Assembly: GCF_006475605.1 (NCBI RefSeq)
Contig: NZ_SSBC01000010.1
Coordinates: 1,178,001 to 1,242,000 of the forward strand
Length of the DNA: 64,000 nucleotides
Reading direction: 5' to 3'
Source: Asticcacaulis tiandongensis
GTDB lineage: Bacteria > Pseudomonadota > Alphaproteobacteria > Caulobacterales > Caulobacteraceae
Every line of letters begins with the position of its first letter. The stretch's first letter is position 1. This document shows, in pieces, positions 34,406-44,295 of this stretch. A program made the translations under genes and the position numbers. The notes under the pieces were generated by a model. It saw only the letters and a program-made list of their open reading frames with translations. It was not told the origin of the DNA and did not search any database.

Positions 34406-36787
34406 ATGAAATTCTCCCTGAACTGGCTTAAAGATCACCTCAATACCGACGCGGATATCAACGCCGTCGCCGCTGCCATGACCGCGGCAGGCCTTGAGGT
34501 CGAGGACGTCACCGATCCGGCAAAGCTGCTGGCCCCTTTCAGCGTCGCCAGGATCGTCGAAGCCGCCAAACACCCCAATGCCGACAAGCTTCAGGTCTGT
34601 CAGGTCGACACCATCGATGGCCGCAAGGAAATCGTCTGCGGTGCGCCCAATGCACGAGCGGGCCTGACAACCATCTATGCCCCCATCGGCGCCTATGTGC
34701 CGGGGCTTGATGTCACTCTGGTCGAAAAGCCGGTACGCGGCGTGGTGTCAAACGGCATGCTGTGTTCGGGTGCAGAACTGCTGGTCGAAGGCGATGCCGC
34801 CGGTATCCTTGAGTTGTCGGACGATCTGGCGGTCGGCACGCCTGCCGCTGAGGTGTTCGGTGCCGTACCGGTCATTGATTTTGAAGTGACTCCTAACCGC
34901 CCCGACTGGCTGGGCGTACATGGCATTGCCCGTGATCTGGCCGCGACCGGCCTTGGGACATTCACCGAGAAAACCATTCCGGCCGTAGCGGGTAAGTTTC
35001 CCTCCCCCATCAACATCACCGTCGATGGCGAAGCCTGTCCGGTCTTTGCTGGTCGCGTTGTACGTGGCGTGAGAAACGGCCCGTCGCCCAAATGGCTTCA
35101 GGACAAGCTGACCTCGATTGGCCTTAAGCCTATTTCGGTTCTGGTCGATATCACAAACTATCTGTCGTTTGACCGCGCACGTCCGCTGCATGTCTATGAC
35201 GTCGCCAAACTCAGCGGCACGACCATCGAAGCGGGTCTGCGCACAGACACCTCCGAACTGCTGGCCCTTGATGGCAAAACCTACGCCGTCTCCCCTGAGA
35301 TGATCGCCATTTCCGATGCCTCAGGCGTAATCGGTCTGGGTGGCGTCATGGGTGGCGAAAGCACCGGCGTGTCCGACACCACCACCGACGTGTTTGTTGA
35401 ATCGGCGTGGTTCGATCCGATCCGCATCGCCCAAACCGGTCGCGACACCAAGATTTCATCCGATGCCCAATATCGCTTTGCCCGTGGCATTGATCCGGCG
35501 TCGGTCGTCGATGGTCTGGAACTGGCCACGCAGCTGATCCTTGACCTCTGTGGCGGCGAACCATCCGAAGTGGTCATCGCCGGTCAAATCCCTGCGGGCC
35601 GTCCTGATGTGACCTTTGACCCCGCCTATGTCGGGCAACTGACCGGCCTTACGATTACCGAAGACGACACCGCGCGCATCCTGACCGCGCTCGGTTTTGG
35701 CGTCACCAAGGGCAATCCGTGGACCGTCACCGTGCCCTCATGGCGTCGCGACGTCGAAGGCAAGGCCGATCTGGTCGAAGAGGTCGCCCGTATCTACGGC
35801 TTCAACCATATCCCCGCCACGCCCCTGCCACCCGTAGCCCCTCAGGCCGGTGGCGTTCTGACACCGGTTCAGTCGCGCGCCCGCACGGCGCGTCGGGCAC
35901 TGGCCGCCTACGGTTATAGTGAGGCCGCGACCTGGTCGTTCATGCGCCAGAACTGGGCCAAACTATTTGGCGGTGGCGACGACAGGCTTGTGCTGGCCAA
36001 TCCGATTGCCTCGGAACTGAACTGCATGCGCCCGTCCATCCTGCCGAACCTGCTTGAGGCCGCCGGTCGCAACGGCGCGCGCGGTTTCGACGGTGTGAAA
36101 CTGTTTGAAATCGGGCCGGTCTATCAGGGCCTTGAGCCGCAGGATCAAAAAACGACCATTACCGCCATTGCCGCCCCATCCCGAACCCGCCACTGGGAAC
36201 AGGCGGGGCAATCGACTCTGTTCGCCCTCAAAAGCGACCTGTTCGCCCTGCTTGACGATCTGAATGTGCCGGTCGCCTCGCTGCAACTGGTGCAGGGGCA
36301 AAACGCGGCCCATTGGCATCCGGGACGCTCGGCGCGCCTGCAACTGGGGCCCAAGAACATTGTCGCTGAATTTGGTGAACTGCACCCGTCGGTCCTGAAG
36401 GCGCTTGATCTTGATGGTGCCTATATCGGCTTTGAAATCAGCCTCAGCAACCTGCCGCAACCCAAGGCCAAATCCGGCAAATCGAAGGGCGCGCTTAGCC
36501 TGTCGAACCTGATGCCCCTGTCGCGGGACTTCGCCTTTGTCGTCGAAGACACCGTCAGCGCTGATGCCGTCGTCAAAGCCATCCGCAGCGCCGATAAGCT
36601 GCTGATTGCCGATGCCGCCGTCTTTGATATCTATCAGGGCAAGGGCGTCGCCGAAGGTCAGAAGTCCGTGGCGGTCGAGGTCAAGCTGCAACCGACCGAC
36701 AAGACCCTTACCGACCCGGAAATCGAGGCCGTTTCAGCCAAAATCGTTGCCGCCGCTCAGAAAATCGGGGCGACGCTGCGGGCCTGA
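34406..36787 (+). CDS. pheT: Phenylalanine-tRNA ligase beta subunit
   Basis: A 793-residue protein. The N-terminal tRNA-binding/EMAP-like domain (residues ~40-150, with [13 protein letters not shown]), the B3/B4 editing region (~210-390), B5 (~400-475), the catalytic-like core ([18 protein letters not shown]) and the C-terminal FDX-ACB domain ([13 protein letters not shown]) are in the normal order. Operon with pheS. Confidence 0.98.
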   Translation: MKFSLNWLKDHLNTDADINAVAAAMTAAGLEVEDVTDPAKLLAPFSVARIVEAAKHPNADKLQVCQVDTIDGRKEIVCGAPNARAGLTTIYAPIGAYVPGLDVTLVEKPVRGVVSNGMLCSGAELLVEGDAAGILELSDDLAVGTPAAEVFGAVPVIDFEVTPNRPDWLGVHGIARDLAATGLGTFTEKTIPAVAGKFPSPINITVDGEACPVFAGRVVRGVRNGPSPKWLQDKLTSIGLKPISVLVDITNYLSFDRARPLHVYDVAKLSGTTIEAGLRTDTSELLALDGKTYAVSPEMIAISDASGVIGLGGVMGGESTGVSDTTTDVFVESAWFDPIRIAQTGRDTKISSDAQYRFARGIDPASVVDGLELATQLILDLCGGEPSEVVIAGQIPAGRPDVTFDPAYVGQLTGLTITEDDTARILTALGFGVTKGNPWTVTVPSWRRDVEGKADLVEEVARIYGFNHIPATPLPPVAPQAGGVLTPVQSRARTARRALAAYGYSEAATWSFMRQNWAKLFGGGDDRLVLANPIASELNCMRPSILPNLLEAAGRNGARGFDGVKLFEIGPVYQGLEPQDQKTTITAIAAPSRTRHWEQAGQSTLFALKSDLFALLDDLNVPVASLQLVQGQNAAHWHPGRSARLQLGPKNIVAEFGELHPSVLKALDLDGAYIGFEISLSNLPQPKAKSGKSKGALSLSNLMPLSRDFAFVVEDTVSADAVVKAIRSADKLLIADAAVFDIYQGKGVAEGQKSVAVEVKLQPTDKTLTDPEIEAVSAKIVAAAQKIGATLRA

Positions 36788-36874
36788 TCTGGCGTCTGAT
36801 TTCACGTCTGGTAATTTCCTTTATCCGTGTTAGCCTCCGACTAAATAAAGACAAAATATTTAGTCGGGGACAGG

Positions 36875-38635
36875 ATGCAGGAAACAGGGCCGGAAACGGC
36901 AGCAGAGCCGTGCGCGGGCACACCAAGCCTTTCTACGCAATTTAAGCACGCCACCACATTCACCACCGCCTCGGTTATGGCCCTTTCCGCGACAGCCTTG
37001 AGTGCCTGCGGTGGGGGCGGAGGCGGTGGCGGAAGTGGCGGCGGCATCAGCCCCCCGCCCCCGCCGCCTGTCCCTGTACTGACGGAACTTGAGGCCACGC
37101 GTTTCCTGCTTCAGGCGCAGTTTTCCGCGACCGATGCCGAAGTCAGCGCCCTGCGCACCGCCGGTTACTCAAACTGGCTGAACACCCAGTTTAATACCCC
37201 GCCGTCTCGCACCGGCGTCGCCTTTCTTGACAGCATCGGCCACAACCAGATCACCGCCGAAGGCCGCTATTTCTGGCCGCAATACGGCGACTTCATGATC
37301 TGGAACCAGTTGCTGACCGGTTCGGATCAGATGCGCAAACGTATGGCGCTGGCCCTGTCTGAATTTTTTGTGGTCTCCCTGACGCCTCTGGATGGCTTCT
37401 GGCCGGGCTATGCCATTGCCGCCTACTGGGATCACCTGACGAACCATGCCTTTGGTAATTTCCGCGCCCTGCTTGAAGAGATCACGCTTAATCCGGCGAT
37501 GGGGTTCTTTCTCAATACGCGTGGTAATCTCAGGGCTGATCCGACCACGGGCCGCGTGCCGGATGAAAACTATGCCCGCGAAGTCATGCAGTTGTTCACC
37601 ATAGGCCTGCATGAACTCAATCCCGACGGCACCGAGAAAAAAGACAGCAACGGCAACCCCATAGACAGCTACACCCAGTCCGACATCACCAATCTGGCGC
37701 GCGTTTTTACTGGCTATGATCTCAGCTATGCCCGCGTCACCCTTACCTATGCGCCCTGGCTGGGCTATCATGCGCCCTCAACCGAACTGGTACGCGACCG
37801 GATGGGCTTTTCCGCCCTCAACCATTCGCCCGAAGCCGTCGATTTCCTGGGCACCCATATTCCAGCCAATACCAGCGGGGCGGCAGCCCTGAAAACCGCA
37901 CTTGATACCCTGTTTAATCATCCCAATACCGGCCCGTTTTTCGCCAGACAGATGATCCAGAGGCTGATCACCTCCAACCCCTCTCCGGCCTATGTCGGAC
38001 GCGTGGCTGCGGCCTTTGCCAATAATGGCTCAGGCGTGCGCGGTGACCTTAAGGCCGTGTGGCGTGCCATCCTGACTGATACCGAGGCCCGCGCCCTCAA
38101 CACTGCCCCCAACGGCGGCAAGGTGCGCGAGCCTATGGTGCGCTTCGTGCAACTGGTGCGCACCTTTGGCCACACCTCGACCAATGGCCAGTATGAGATC
38201 TATGACACCTCCTCCAGCGACAATGGCTTAGGCCAAAGCCCTGTCCGCTCGCCGTCCGTTTTCAACTTTTTCAGACCGGGCTATGTGCCGCCCAATACGG
38301 CGCTGGCGACCCATGGCCAGGTGGCCCCTGAGTTTCAGATACATAACGAAACCACCACCGCCGGATATATCAACTTCCTGAACTGGTTTATTCCGTGGGG
38401 CTATAATGATGTACGCATGACCTATACGGACCTCAGCCGTACCACTGATGCCACAGCGCTGGTTGACTGGCTGAATATGAAATTCACCGCCAATCAGTTA
38501 TCCGCCGATACGCGCACCACCATCCGCGAGGCCATAAACACTATGCCTTCGGGTTCGGATGATGAAAAACGCCGACGTCTGCACGCGGCAACGCTTCTGG
38601 TGATGGCCTCACCGGAATATCTGGTGCAAAAGTAA
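36875..38635 (+). CDS. DUF1800 domain protein, probable lipoprotein
   Basis: A 586-residue exported protein. A hydrophobic segment ends in LSACG (Cys45), a possible lipobox, followed by a Gly run and a Pro run. The main part matches DUF1800 (PF08811): ARFLLQAQFSAT-like start (ATRFLLQAQFSATDAEV), MRKRMALALSEFFVVS, DENYAREVMQLFTIGLHELN and RSPSVFNFFRPGY. Function of the family is unknown. It is 13 bases upstream of the DUF1501 gene, a frequent pairing in bacteria. Confidence 0.9.
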   Translation: MQETGPETAAEPCAGTPSLSTQFKHATTFTTASVMALSATALSACGGGGGGGGSGGGISPPPPPPVPVLTELEATRFLLQAQFSATDAEVSALRTAGYSNWLNTQFNTPPSRTGVAFLDSIGHNQITAEGRYFWPQYGDFMIWNQLLTGSDQMRKRMALALSEFFVVSLTPLDGFWPGYAIAAYWDHLTNHAFGNFRALLEEITLNPAMGFFLNTRGNLRADPTTGRVPDENYAREVMQLFTIGLHELNPDGTEKKDSNGNPIDSYTQSDITNLARVFTGYDLSYARVTLTYAPWLGYHAPSTELVRDRMGFSALNHSPEAVDFLGTHIPANTSGAAALKTALDTLFNHPNTGPFFARQMIQRLITSNPSPAYVGRVAAAFANNGSGVRGDLKAVWRAILTDTEARALNTAPNGGKVREPMVRFVQLVRTFGHTSTNGQYEIYDTSSSDNGLGQSPVRSPSVFNFFRPGYVPPNTALATHGQVAPEFQIHNETTTAGYINFLNWFIPWGYNDVRMTYTDLSRTTDATALVDWLNMKFTANQLSADTRTTIREAINTMPSGSDDEKRRRLHAATLLVMASPEYLVQK

Positions 38636-38648
38636 GGGGGACGCGGAC

Positions 38649-40070
38649 ATGCATATCGACAAAACCAACGACATTACCCGCCGCGTCATGATGCGCAGAG
38701 CCTTAGGATTGGCCATGACCGGCACGGCCCTGCCTCTGGCGATGAATCTGGCCGCTTTCGGCGAAGCCGCCGCCTTCGATAACAGCGACTACAAGGCGCT
38801 GGTCTGCGTCTTCCTTTATGGCGGCTCGGACCATAACAATACGCTGATCCCCTATGACCTTGATAATTACGATCGCTATCATGCTATTCGCGGCGGCGGC
38901 CCCGGTCGTACCGCCGGTCATATTGCCGTCGCGCGCGCCGACCTGAGCGCCACCGCCCTGACGCCTCTGGCGTCACAAACCCTGACCGATGATCTGCGCT
39001 ATGCACTCAATCCGCAGATGACCGGCCTGAAATCCCTGTTCGATGCCGGAAAAGCCGCCATTCAGCTTAATGTCGGGCCATTAATGACGCCCCTGACACT
39101 GGCGCAATTCAACAGCCCCAACCGGGTGCTCTATCCCCTGCCGCCCAAGCTGTTTTCCCACAATGACCAGCAATCGGTCTGGCAGTCTCTGGCGTCCGAA
39201 GGGTCAACCATTGGATGGGGCGGGCGCATCGGTGATCTGGCTATGTCGAGCAATAACCGCTCGATCCTGACCTGTATTTCCGCGGCCGGTAATGCGGTCT
39301 TCGTCTCCGGCGATCAGGCCCTGCAATACCAGATCAGCCCTAATGGGGCCGTGGCCATCAACCCGCTTCAGACCGGTCTTTATGGTTCTCAGGCCGCCGG
39401 AGACGCCCTTCGCACCCTGATCACCCGCACAAGCTCCCATGTGCTTGAGGACGAATTTACCAGGGTCACGCGGCGATCCATCGAAATGGAGGGCATCGTC
39501 AATGCCGCCCTGTCGCCGGTCAGTCTGAACACAGCCTTCCCTGCCAATAATTCGCTGGCGGCGCAGATGCGTATCGTCGCCCGACTGATCGGGGCGCGTA
39601 ACACATTGGGTGCTAAACGTCAGGTATTCTTTGTCTCGCTGGGCGGATTCGACAACCACGACCTTCTGATGGAAAACCATCCGGCCCTGATGCGTCAGGT
39701 GTCCGATGCCATGACCGCCTTTTATAATGCTACCGTTGAACTGGGTGTCGCCAACAAGGTAACCGCCTTTACAGCCTCTGATTTCGGACGCACCCTGTCA
39801 TCAAACGGTAACGGGTCGGATCACGGCTGGGGCAGTCACCACTTTGTCGTTGGCGGTGCGGTCAATGGCGGGCGCTACTTCGGCACGGCACCGCACATAT
39901 CCATCATAAGCGATGATCAGGTCGGTCAGGGACGCCTCCTGCCCTCCACCTCGGTTGATCAGATGGGCGCGACACTGGCGCGCTGGTTCGGGGTATCAAA
40001 TTCGGAACTGCCGACGGTTCTGCCCAATATTGGCCGCTTCGGATCGTCAAACCTCGGCTATTTCAGTTAA
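38649..40070 (+). CDS. DUF1501 domain protein
   Basis: A 473-residue protein of the DUF1501 family (PF07394), in the alkaline phosphatase/sulfatase superfamily. The N-terminus has RR pairs before a hydrophobic run (TRRVMMRRALGLAMTGTALP), consistent with Tat export. VCVFLYGGSDHNNTLIPYD, VSLGGFDNHDLLMENHP and TASDFGRTLSSNGNGSDHGW are the conserved blocks, the last holding putative metal ligands. It is co-transcribed with the DUF1800 gene. Confidence 0.92.
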   Translation: MHIDKTNDITRRVMMRRALGLAMTGTALPLAMNLAAFGEAAAFDNSDYKALVCVFLYGGSDHNNTLIPYDLDNYDRYHAIRGGGPGRTAGHIAVARADLSATALTPLASQTLTDDLRYALNPQMTGLKSLFDAGKAAIQLNVGPLMTPLTLAQFNSPNRVLYPLPPKLFSHNDQQSVWQSLASEGSTIGWGGRIGDLAMSSNNRSILTCISAAGNAVFVSGDQALQYQISPNGAVAINPLQTGLYGSQAAGDALRTLITRTSSHVLEDEFTRVTRRSIEMEGIVNAALSPVSLNTAFPANNSLAAQMRIVARLIGARNTLGAKRQVFFVSLGGFDNHDLLMENHPALMRQVSDAMTAFYNATVELGVANKVTAFTASDFGRTLSSNGNGSDHGWGSHHFVVGGAVNGGRYFGTAPHISIISDDQVGQGRLLPSTSVDQMGATLARWFGVSNSELPTVLPNIGRFGSSNLGYFS

Positions 40071-40162
40071 CCGGGCTTAACCCTTTCTCTCAGCACGCCC
40101 TTAAACATTCCGGCCTATTCTAAAGTGGACGGATAGGGCGCCGTTGAATGGGATAAGTGGTC

Positions 40163-40375
40163 ATGTCTGCGTTTAATATAGCTGCTGCCGGCGCACTAAA
40201 TGCGTCGCAGGCCTTTGCCTCATCGGCAGGCCGAATTGCCGCCAATGCCGGCAAGAATGATGTCTTGAGCGATTTCGTCGATCAGATCGAAGCGCGCCAC
40301 GCCTTTGAAGCCAATGTACAGGTGTTGAAATCTGCCGACGACATGGTCGGACAGTTGCTGAATATTAAGGCCTGA
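40163..40375 (+). CDS. Small flagellar basal-body rod-like protein
   Basis: A 70-residue protein. It begins MSAFNIAAAGALNASQAFAS, like the N-terminal helix of flagellar rod/hook proteins, and ends EANVQVLKSADDMVGQLLNI, their C-terminal helix. The beta domain between these helices is missing, so it is essentially the two coiled-coil ends joined. It stands alone with no flagellar genes nearby. It may be a degenerate FlgC-like remnant or a working small protein. Confidence 0.65.
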   Translation: MSAFNIAAAGALNASQAFASSAGRIAANAGKNDVLSDFVDQIEARHAFEANVQVLKSADDMVGQLLNIKA

Positions 40376-40377
40376 TC

Positions 40378-40842
40378 TCAGGCAACCTTTACGGTGCGGA
40401 TAGAAAACAGCGACACCAGCTTGGACACACCGGGCATGGTCGACAACACATCACGGTGCACATCCTCATAGGACAGGCTTTCGCGCAGGACGATTTTCAG
40501 CAGGTAATCCGCCTCACCCGACATCAGATGGCATTCCTCAATGGCGGCAATCTGAACCACGGCCTTTTCAAATTTTTCAAAGGTTTCGCGGCGCTGATCC
40601 TGCAAGGTGACGTGGACAAAAACCACGCCCTGTTTGCCCTGAACGCTTTCGGCAATGACCGCACGATAACCGGCAATCACGCCGCGCTGCTCAAGCAGCT
40701 TGACCCGCCGGTGCGCCGCAGACGGCGACAAACCAACCTTTTCACCCAGTTCCGCCGCCGTCGCACGGGCGTCAGCGCGCAACACCTTGATGAGTTCACG
40801 GTCAAACGAATCGAGATCGGAAAATTTATCGCTCCCAGCCAT
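40378..40842 (-). CDS. Lrp/AsnC-family regulator
   Basis: A 154-residue regulator with an N-terminal helix-turn-helix (LDSFDRELIKVLRADARATA, then GLSPSAAHRRVKLLEQRGVI) and a C-terminal RAM (ligand-binding) domain. The start is probably ATG 40842; ATG 40866 is possible. Its stop is two bases from the convergent small rod-like gene. The ligand and targets are unknown. Confidence 0.9.
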   Translation of the reverse strand: MAGSDKFSDLDSFDRELIKVLRADARATAAELGEKVGLSPSAAHRRVKLLEQRGVIAGYRAVIAESVQGKQGVVFVHVTLQDQRRETFEKFEKAVVQIAAIEECHLMSGEADYLLKIVLRESLSYEDVHRDVLSTMPGVSKLVSLFSIRTVKVA

Positions 40843-40926
40843 GAAATTGAGATTATATGCGGCCATGGCGCGCCACAAGAGACATTTTCAACCCAAAAGC
40901 CCTCTTCGGGTCATTTTGTTGCGTTT

Positions 40927-41478
40927 TCAGTCCGCATAACGCCGGACATGGGCAATAAAGGCATCCAGCCACCCCTGAAGGAAATCACGGCTCTTGTCAC
41001 CGACCTGCCCGTCTGCGGTCAGAAGACTATCGGTCGCCTGTAAAAAGGCCTCAGGTTGCCCAAGGGTCGGCGCATCGAGATAGGCCAGAATATTACGCAG
41101 ATGCTGCTGGGCCAGAGACGTGCCAATGGCCCCGACCGACACCCCTAAAACCCCGGCTGGTTTACCCGCAAAGGCGCTCTGGCCATAGGGGCGCGACGCA
41201 TGATCTATGGCATTTTTCAATACCCCTGGCACAGAGCGGTTATATTCCGGCGTGACGAACAAAAGCCCGTCCGCCGATTTGATCTCACGCTTGAGGCGCA
41301 AAACCGCCTCAGCCTGATTGCCGTCATCGTCCTGATTATAAAGCGGCAGGTCATCAATGCGCAGGAATTCGAAGCTCACAGTATCCGGCCCCAGCTTAAC
41401 CAGCGCCTCAGCCAGCTTGCGGTTAAATGAGTCCTTGCGAAGGCTGCCGACAATGACAGCAACAGACAGATTAGCCAT
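40927..41478 (-). CDS. NADPH-dependent FMN reductase
   Basis: A 183-residue flavoprotein. The N-terminal VAVIVGSLRKDSFNRKLA is the FMN phosphate-binding loop (GSLRxxSxN), TPEYNRSVPGVLKNAIDH is the PEYNxxxPxxLKNxxDW motif of ChrR/ArsH/YieF-type quinone or chromate reductases. The physiological substrate is probably quinones, from family knowledge. Full length. Confidence 0.92.
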   Translation of the reverse strand: MANLSVAVIVGSLRKDSFNRKLAEALVKLGPDTVSFEFLRIDDLPLYNQDDDGNQAEAVLRLKREIKSADGLLFVTPEYNRSVPGVLKNAIDHASRPYGQSAFAGKPAGVLGVSVGAIGTSLAQQHLRNILAYLDAPTLGQPEAFLQATDSLLTADGQVGDKSRDFLQGWLDAFIAHVRRYAD

Positions 41479-41700
41479 CGGATTTTCCTGAAGGGTTAAG
41501 GGTAACGCCAGGCCCCAGCCTAGCCGTCACATAATAAAAATTCAGTGTGGCAAACCGCCTGTCGCCCGTCGTCAAAATCCGCAAAAATTCCATGCGTTTT
41601 TCAAATAAACTTTGCCTATTCCCTGACTTGGCATTAGCCTTTCGCCTCCTGGGAGAACCCCTTACCTACGATCCGGCCCGCGACAGGAACAGACAGGCAG

Positions 41701-44295
41701 ATGAAATCACGCATACGCCCCCCTCTTACCCCTCTTAACCTGTCCTCCTCTGAGGTGCGTTCCGAAACGGACACGCCTTTGGATAACGAAGTCGAAAGTG
41801 CAGCGGACGATGATCTGGACATACCGGGACGTCAGCCTGAGCCTGTGACCTTTGCCGAACAACCAGACGTGACACTGACCCCGCCACCGGAACCCTCTCC
41901 GCCGGAAACCCTGCCACCGGCACCTCAGGACACAACAACCGAACCGGCAACCGCAAACGAAACGCCGCCTGCCCATACCCCTCCCCTGAAGGCGCGGCCC
42001 AATGGCATCCTTAAGGTTTCCGGCGGCTCGGGCGGCCTCTTCTGGGGCGGCACGATTTTCGTCAGCCTGCTGTGGGCCCTAAGCCTGACCGCCTTTGTGC
42101 TCGGGGCGGAAACCGACCTCAATGCCTTTACGACTGAACCGTTCCGGCTGGTCATACTGGGGGCGCTCGCTCTGTTTCCCATCGGCCTGATTGTCGCCAC
42201 GGCAGTCGCCCTGCGCCATGCCGCCGCCCTGTCTCAGGAAGCGCGCCGCACAGCCGCTCTGGCCGATGCCATGATTGCGCCTGCCACGGTCGCGGCCGCT
42301 GAAACCTCGCAACTGGTGGACAGCCTGCGCCAGCAGGTCGAACAGGCGGTGCGCGCCGTACGTGTGGCCCATAGCGACCTGAGCGACCTGAGCCAGCGCC
42401 TGAAATCGGAAACCGAAGCCCTGAACGAGGCCGCAAACCTCGCCCGTTCGACCACCTCAACCATCACCGATGCCTTGGGCCATGAGCGCACGGCCATTAC
42501 TGCCATGGGCGAAATTCTCGACAAACAGGCACAGGGCGTTATCGAAGCCGTTGACCGTCAGGCACGTATGGTCGCCGATGCCTCTGATCTGGCGCAAACC
42601 CAGCTTCAGGAAGCCGAAGCCGCCCTTGCCGCCCGTGCGGCTGACCTGACCACCTCCGCCAATGACGCTCAGGAAAGCGTGCGTGTCATTGCCGAAGATC
42701 TTGGCCGTCAGACCCTGCGTCTGGAAACCGCCGGCACCGGCGTCGCCGATCAGATCCGCACCGTTGAGGAAGGCCTTAGTCAGCAACGCGCCGGTCTGGT
42801 GTCCGCCGCCCTGTCGCTCAGAGCGGATCAGGAAGACTTTGCCGTGCATCTGGAAAACCAGCGCGCGCAACTGGCCGAGGCACTCAATGTCACGCGCACC
42901 GCAACCGTCGAACTGGGGGAAACCTCGTCACGCGGCGTAGATGTGCTGCGTGATCTGGTGCTGCACGCCCAATCCCAGTTCCGTCAGGTGCTGACCGGTG
43001 CTGAAAACGAGCGCACGGCGTTTGAAACCCGCATCCATTCCACCCTGTCCAATATTTCGCTGATGGCCGCTGATGCCCGCGATGAGATGGTCAGCGAGAC
43101 CCAGCGCGCCCTTGAACAACTGCATCAGGCGGCAACTGAGGCCCGCACCGCCGCCGATCAGGCCGCCACCTCGGCCCAGACGCGGGTCGATCGCCTGAAT
43201 GAATCCCTGTTCGAGGCAGGCAAAAAAGCCGAAGATGTATTTGATTCCCGCATGGCCTCAGCCCGTCGCCTGATCGAAGATTCTGTCGAACTGATTGACG
43301 ATGCCGGTGACAAGGCTGCCCAAAGGCTGGACGACAGCTTCGCCCATGCCCGTGACGCCATTGCGCAGGTCGATGAGGCTTTGAACGAGATCAATGCCCG
43401 CGTTGACGAACTGCCGCAACAATCAAAGGCGCGCCTTGAGGAAATTCGCCGCTCGGTTGAGGAAGGCCTTATGGCCATGACCGACGCCGCCCGTAAGGCT
43501 ACCGAAGAAACCGAAGCTGTCGATCAGGTGTTTCAGGAACGTGTCCGGCGCAACTATGAAATGCTGACCGAAGCCGTGCGCCTGATGGGTGTGGTCGGTG
43601 GCCAGCCGCAACCTTCGGCGGCTTCTGCTCCCAACCCCTATGTCGAACGCTTCGACCGCAGCCGCGACACCGCCAAACCTGCCCGCGTGAGGACCGAGCC
43701 TCTGCGTCCTGAACCGGCCCCTATCCTGCCGACGCGCAAACCGCGCCCGGACCGTCAGAATGAACGCTCCGCTGAACCCACGACCGAACGCCCCCCTGAG
43801 CGTTCTAATGAGCGACAATCAGTTCAGGACGGCTGGTCGTGGCGCGATCTCCTGAATGGCATGGAGGGCCGCGAAAAGGCACCTGAGGCCCGAAAACCTG
43901 AAAAATCGTCCGCACCGGAACCGCAGGCTGAGTCTTACGAAAGCCTTGATGATCTTCTGGTCGCCGAAGTTACGGCCATGGGGGTCGATACCCACTCCCT
44001 GCTTAACCGTACCCGCCTGAATGAGATCATCGCCGCCATTATCGCCGATGATAACGAAGGCGCACGTCTGGTTATCCGTCGCGTCGCGCCTGCCGCCATC
44101 CGCCGCCTGAGCCGCCGCCTGACCACCGATGCCACCTTGCGCGAACAGGTCAATGAATTTGTCGGCGCTCTGGATCGCCAGATCAATATCGCGCTTCTGA
44201 CGCCGGATGCACAAACGGCCCTGACCGAGCTTCTGAGCAATCCGGCAGGCCGCACCTATCTGATGTTCGATGCGGCCATCAGCGATCTGATCTGA
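41701..44295 (+). CDS. tipN: Polar localisation protein TipN-like
   Basis: An 864-residue protein. A Pro/Glu-rich N-terminal ~100 residues is followed by two hydrophobic segments (~113-135 and ~148-172), a very long Ala/Gln/Glu-rich coiled coil (~180-640), a Pro/Arg/Glu linker (~645-735) and a conserved C-terminal ~120 residues. This is the size and architecture of Caulobacter TipN, which marks the new pole and orients the flagellum and chromosome partition. The name is based on architecture and on the family context, not a search. The dipeptide epimerase start overlaps its stop (TGATG). Confidence 0.82.
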   Translation: MKSRIRPPLTPLNLSSSEVRSETDTPLDNEVESAADDDLDIPGRQPEPVTFAEQPDVTLTPPPEPSPPETLPPAPQDTTTEPATANETPPAHTPPLKARPNGILKVSGGSGGLFWGGTIFVSLLWALSLTAFVLGAETDLNAFTTEPFRLVILGALALFPIGLIVATAVALRHAAALSQEARRTAALADAMIAPATVAAAETSQLVDSLRQQVEQAVRAVRVAHSDLSDLSQRLKSETEALNEAANLARSTTSTITDALGHERTAITAMGEILDKQAQGVIEAVDRQARMVADASDLAQTQLQEAEAALAARAADLTTSANDAQESVRVIAEDLGRQTLRLETAGTGVADQIRTVEEGLSQQRAGLVSAALSLRADQEDFAVHLENQRAQLAEALNVTRTATVELGETSSRGVDVLRDLVLHAQSQFRQVLTGAENERTAFETRIHSTLSNISLMAADARDEMVSETQRALEQLHQAATEARTAADQAATSAQTRVDRLNESLFEAGKKAEDVFDSRMASARRLIEDSVELIDDAGDKAAQRLDDSFAHARDAIAQVDEALNEINARVDELPQQSKARLEEIRRSVEEGLMAMTDAARKATEETEAVDQVFQERVRRNYEMLTEAVRLMGVVGGQPQPSAASAPNPYVERFDRSRDTAKPARVRTEPLRPEPAPILPTRKPRPDRQNERSAEPTTERPPERSNERQSVQDGWSWRDLLNGMEGREKAPEARKPEKSSAPEPQAESYESLDDLLVAEVTAMGVDTHSLLNRTRLNEIIAAIIADDNEGARLVIRRVAPAAIRRLSRRLTTDATLREQVNEFVGALDRQINIALLTPDAQTALTELLSNPAGRTYLMFDAAISDLI

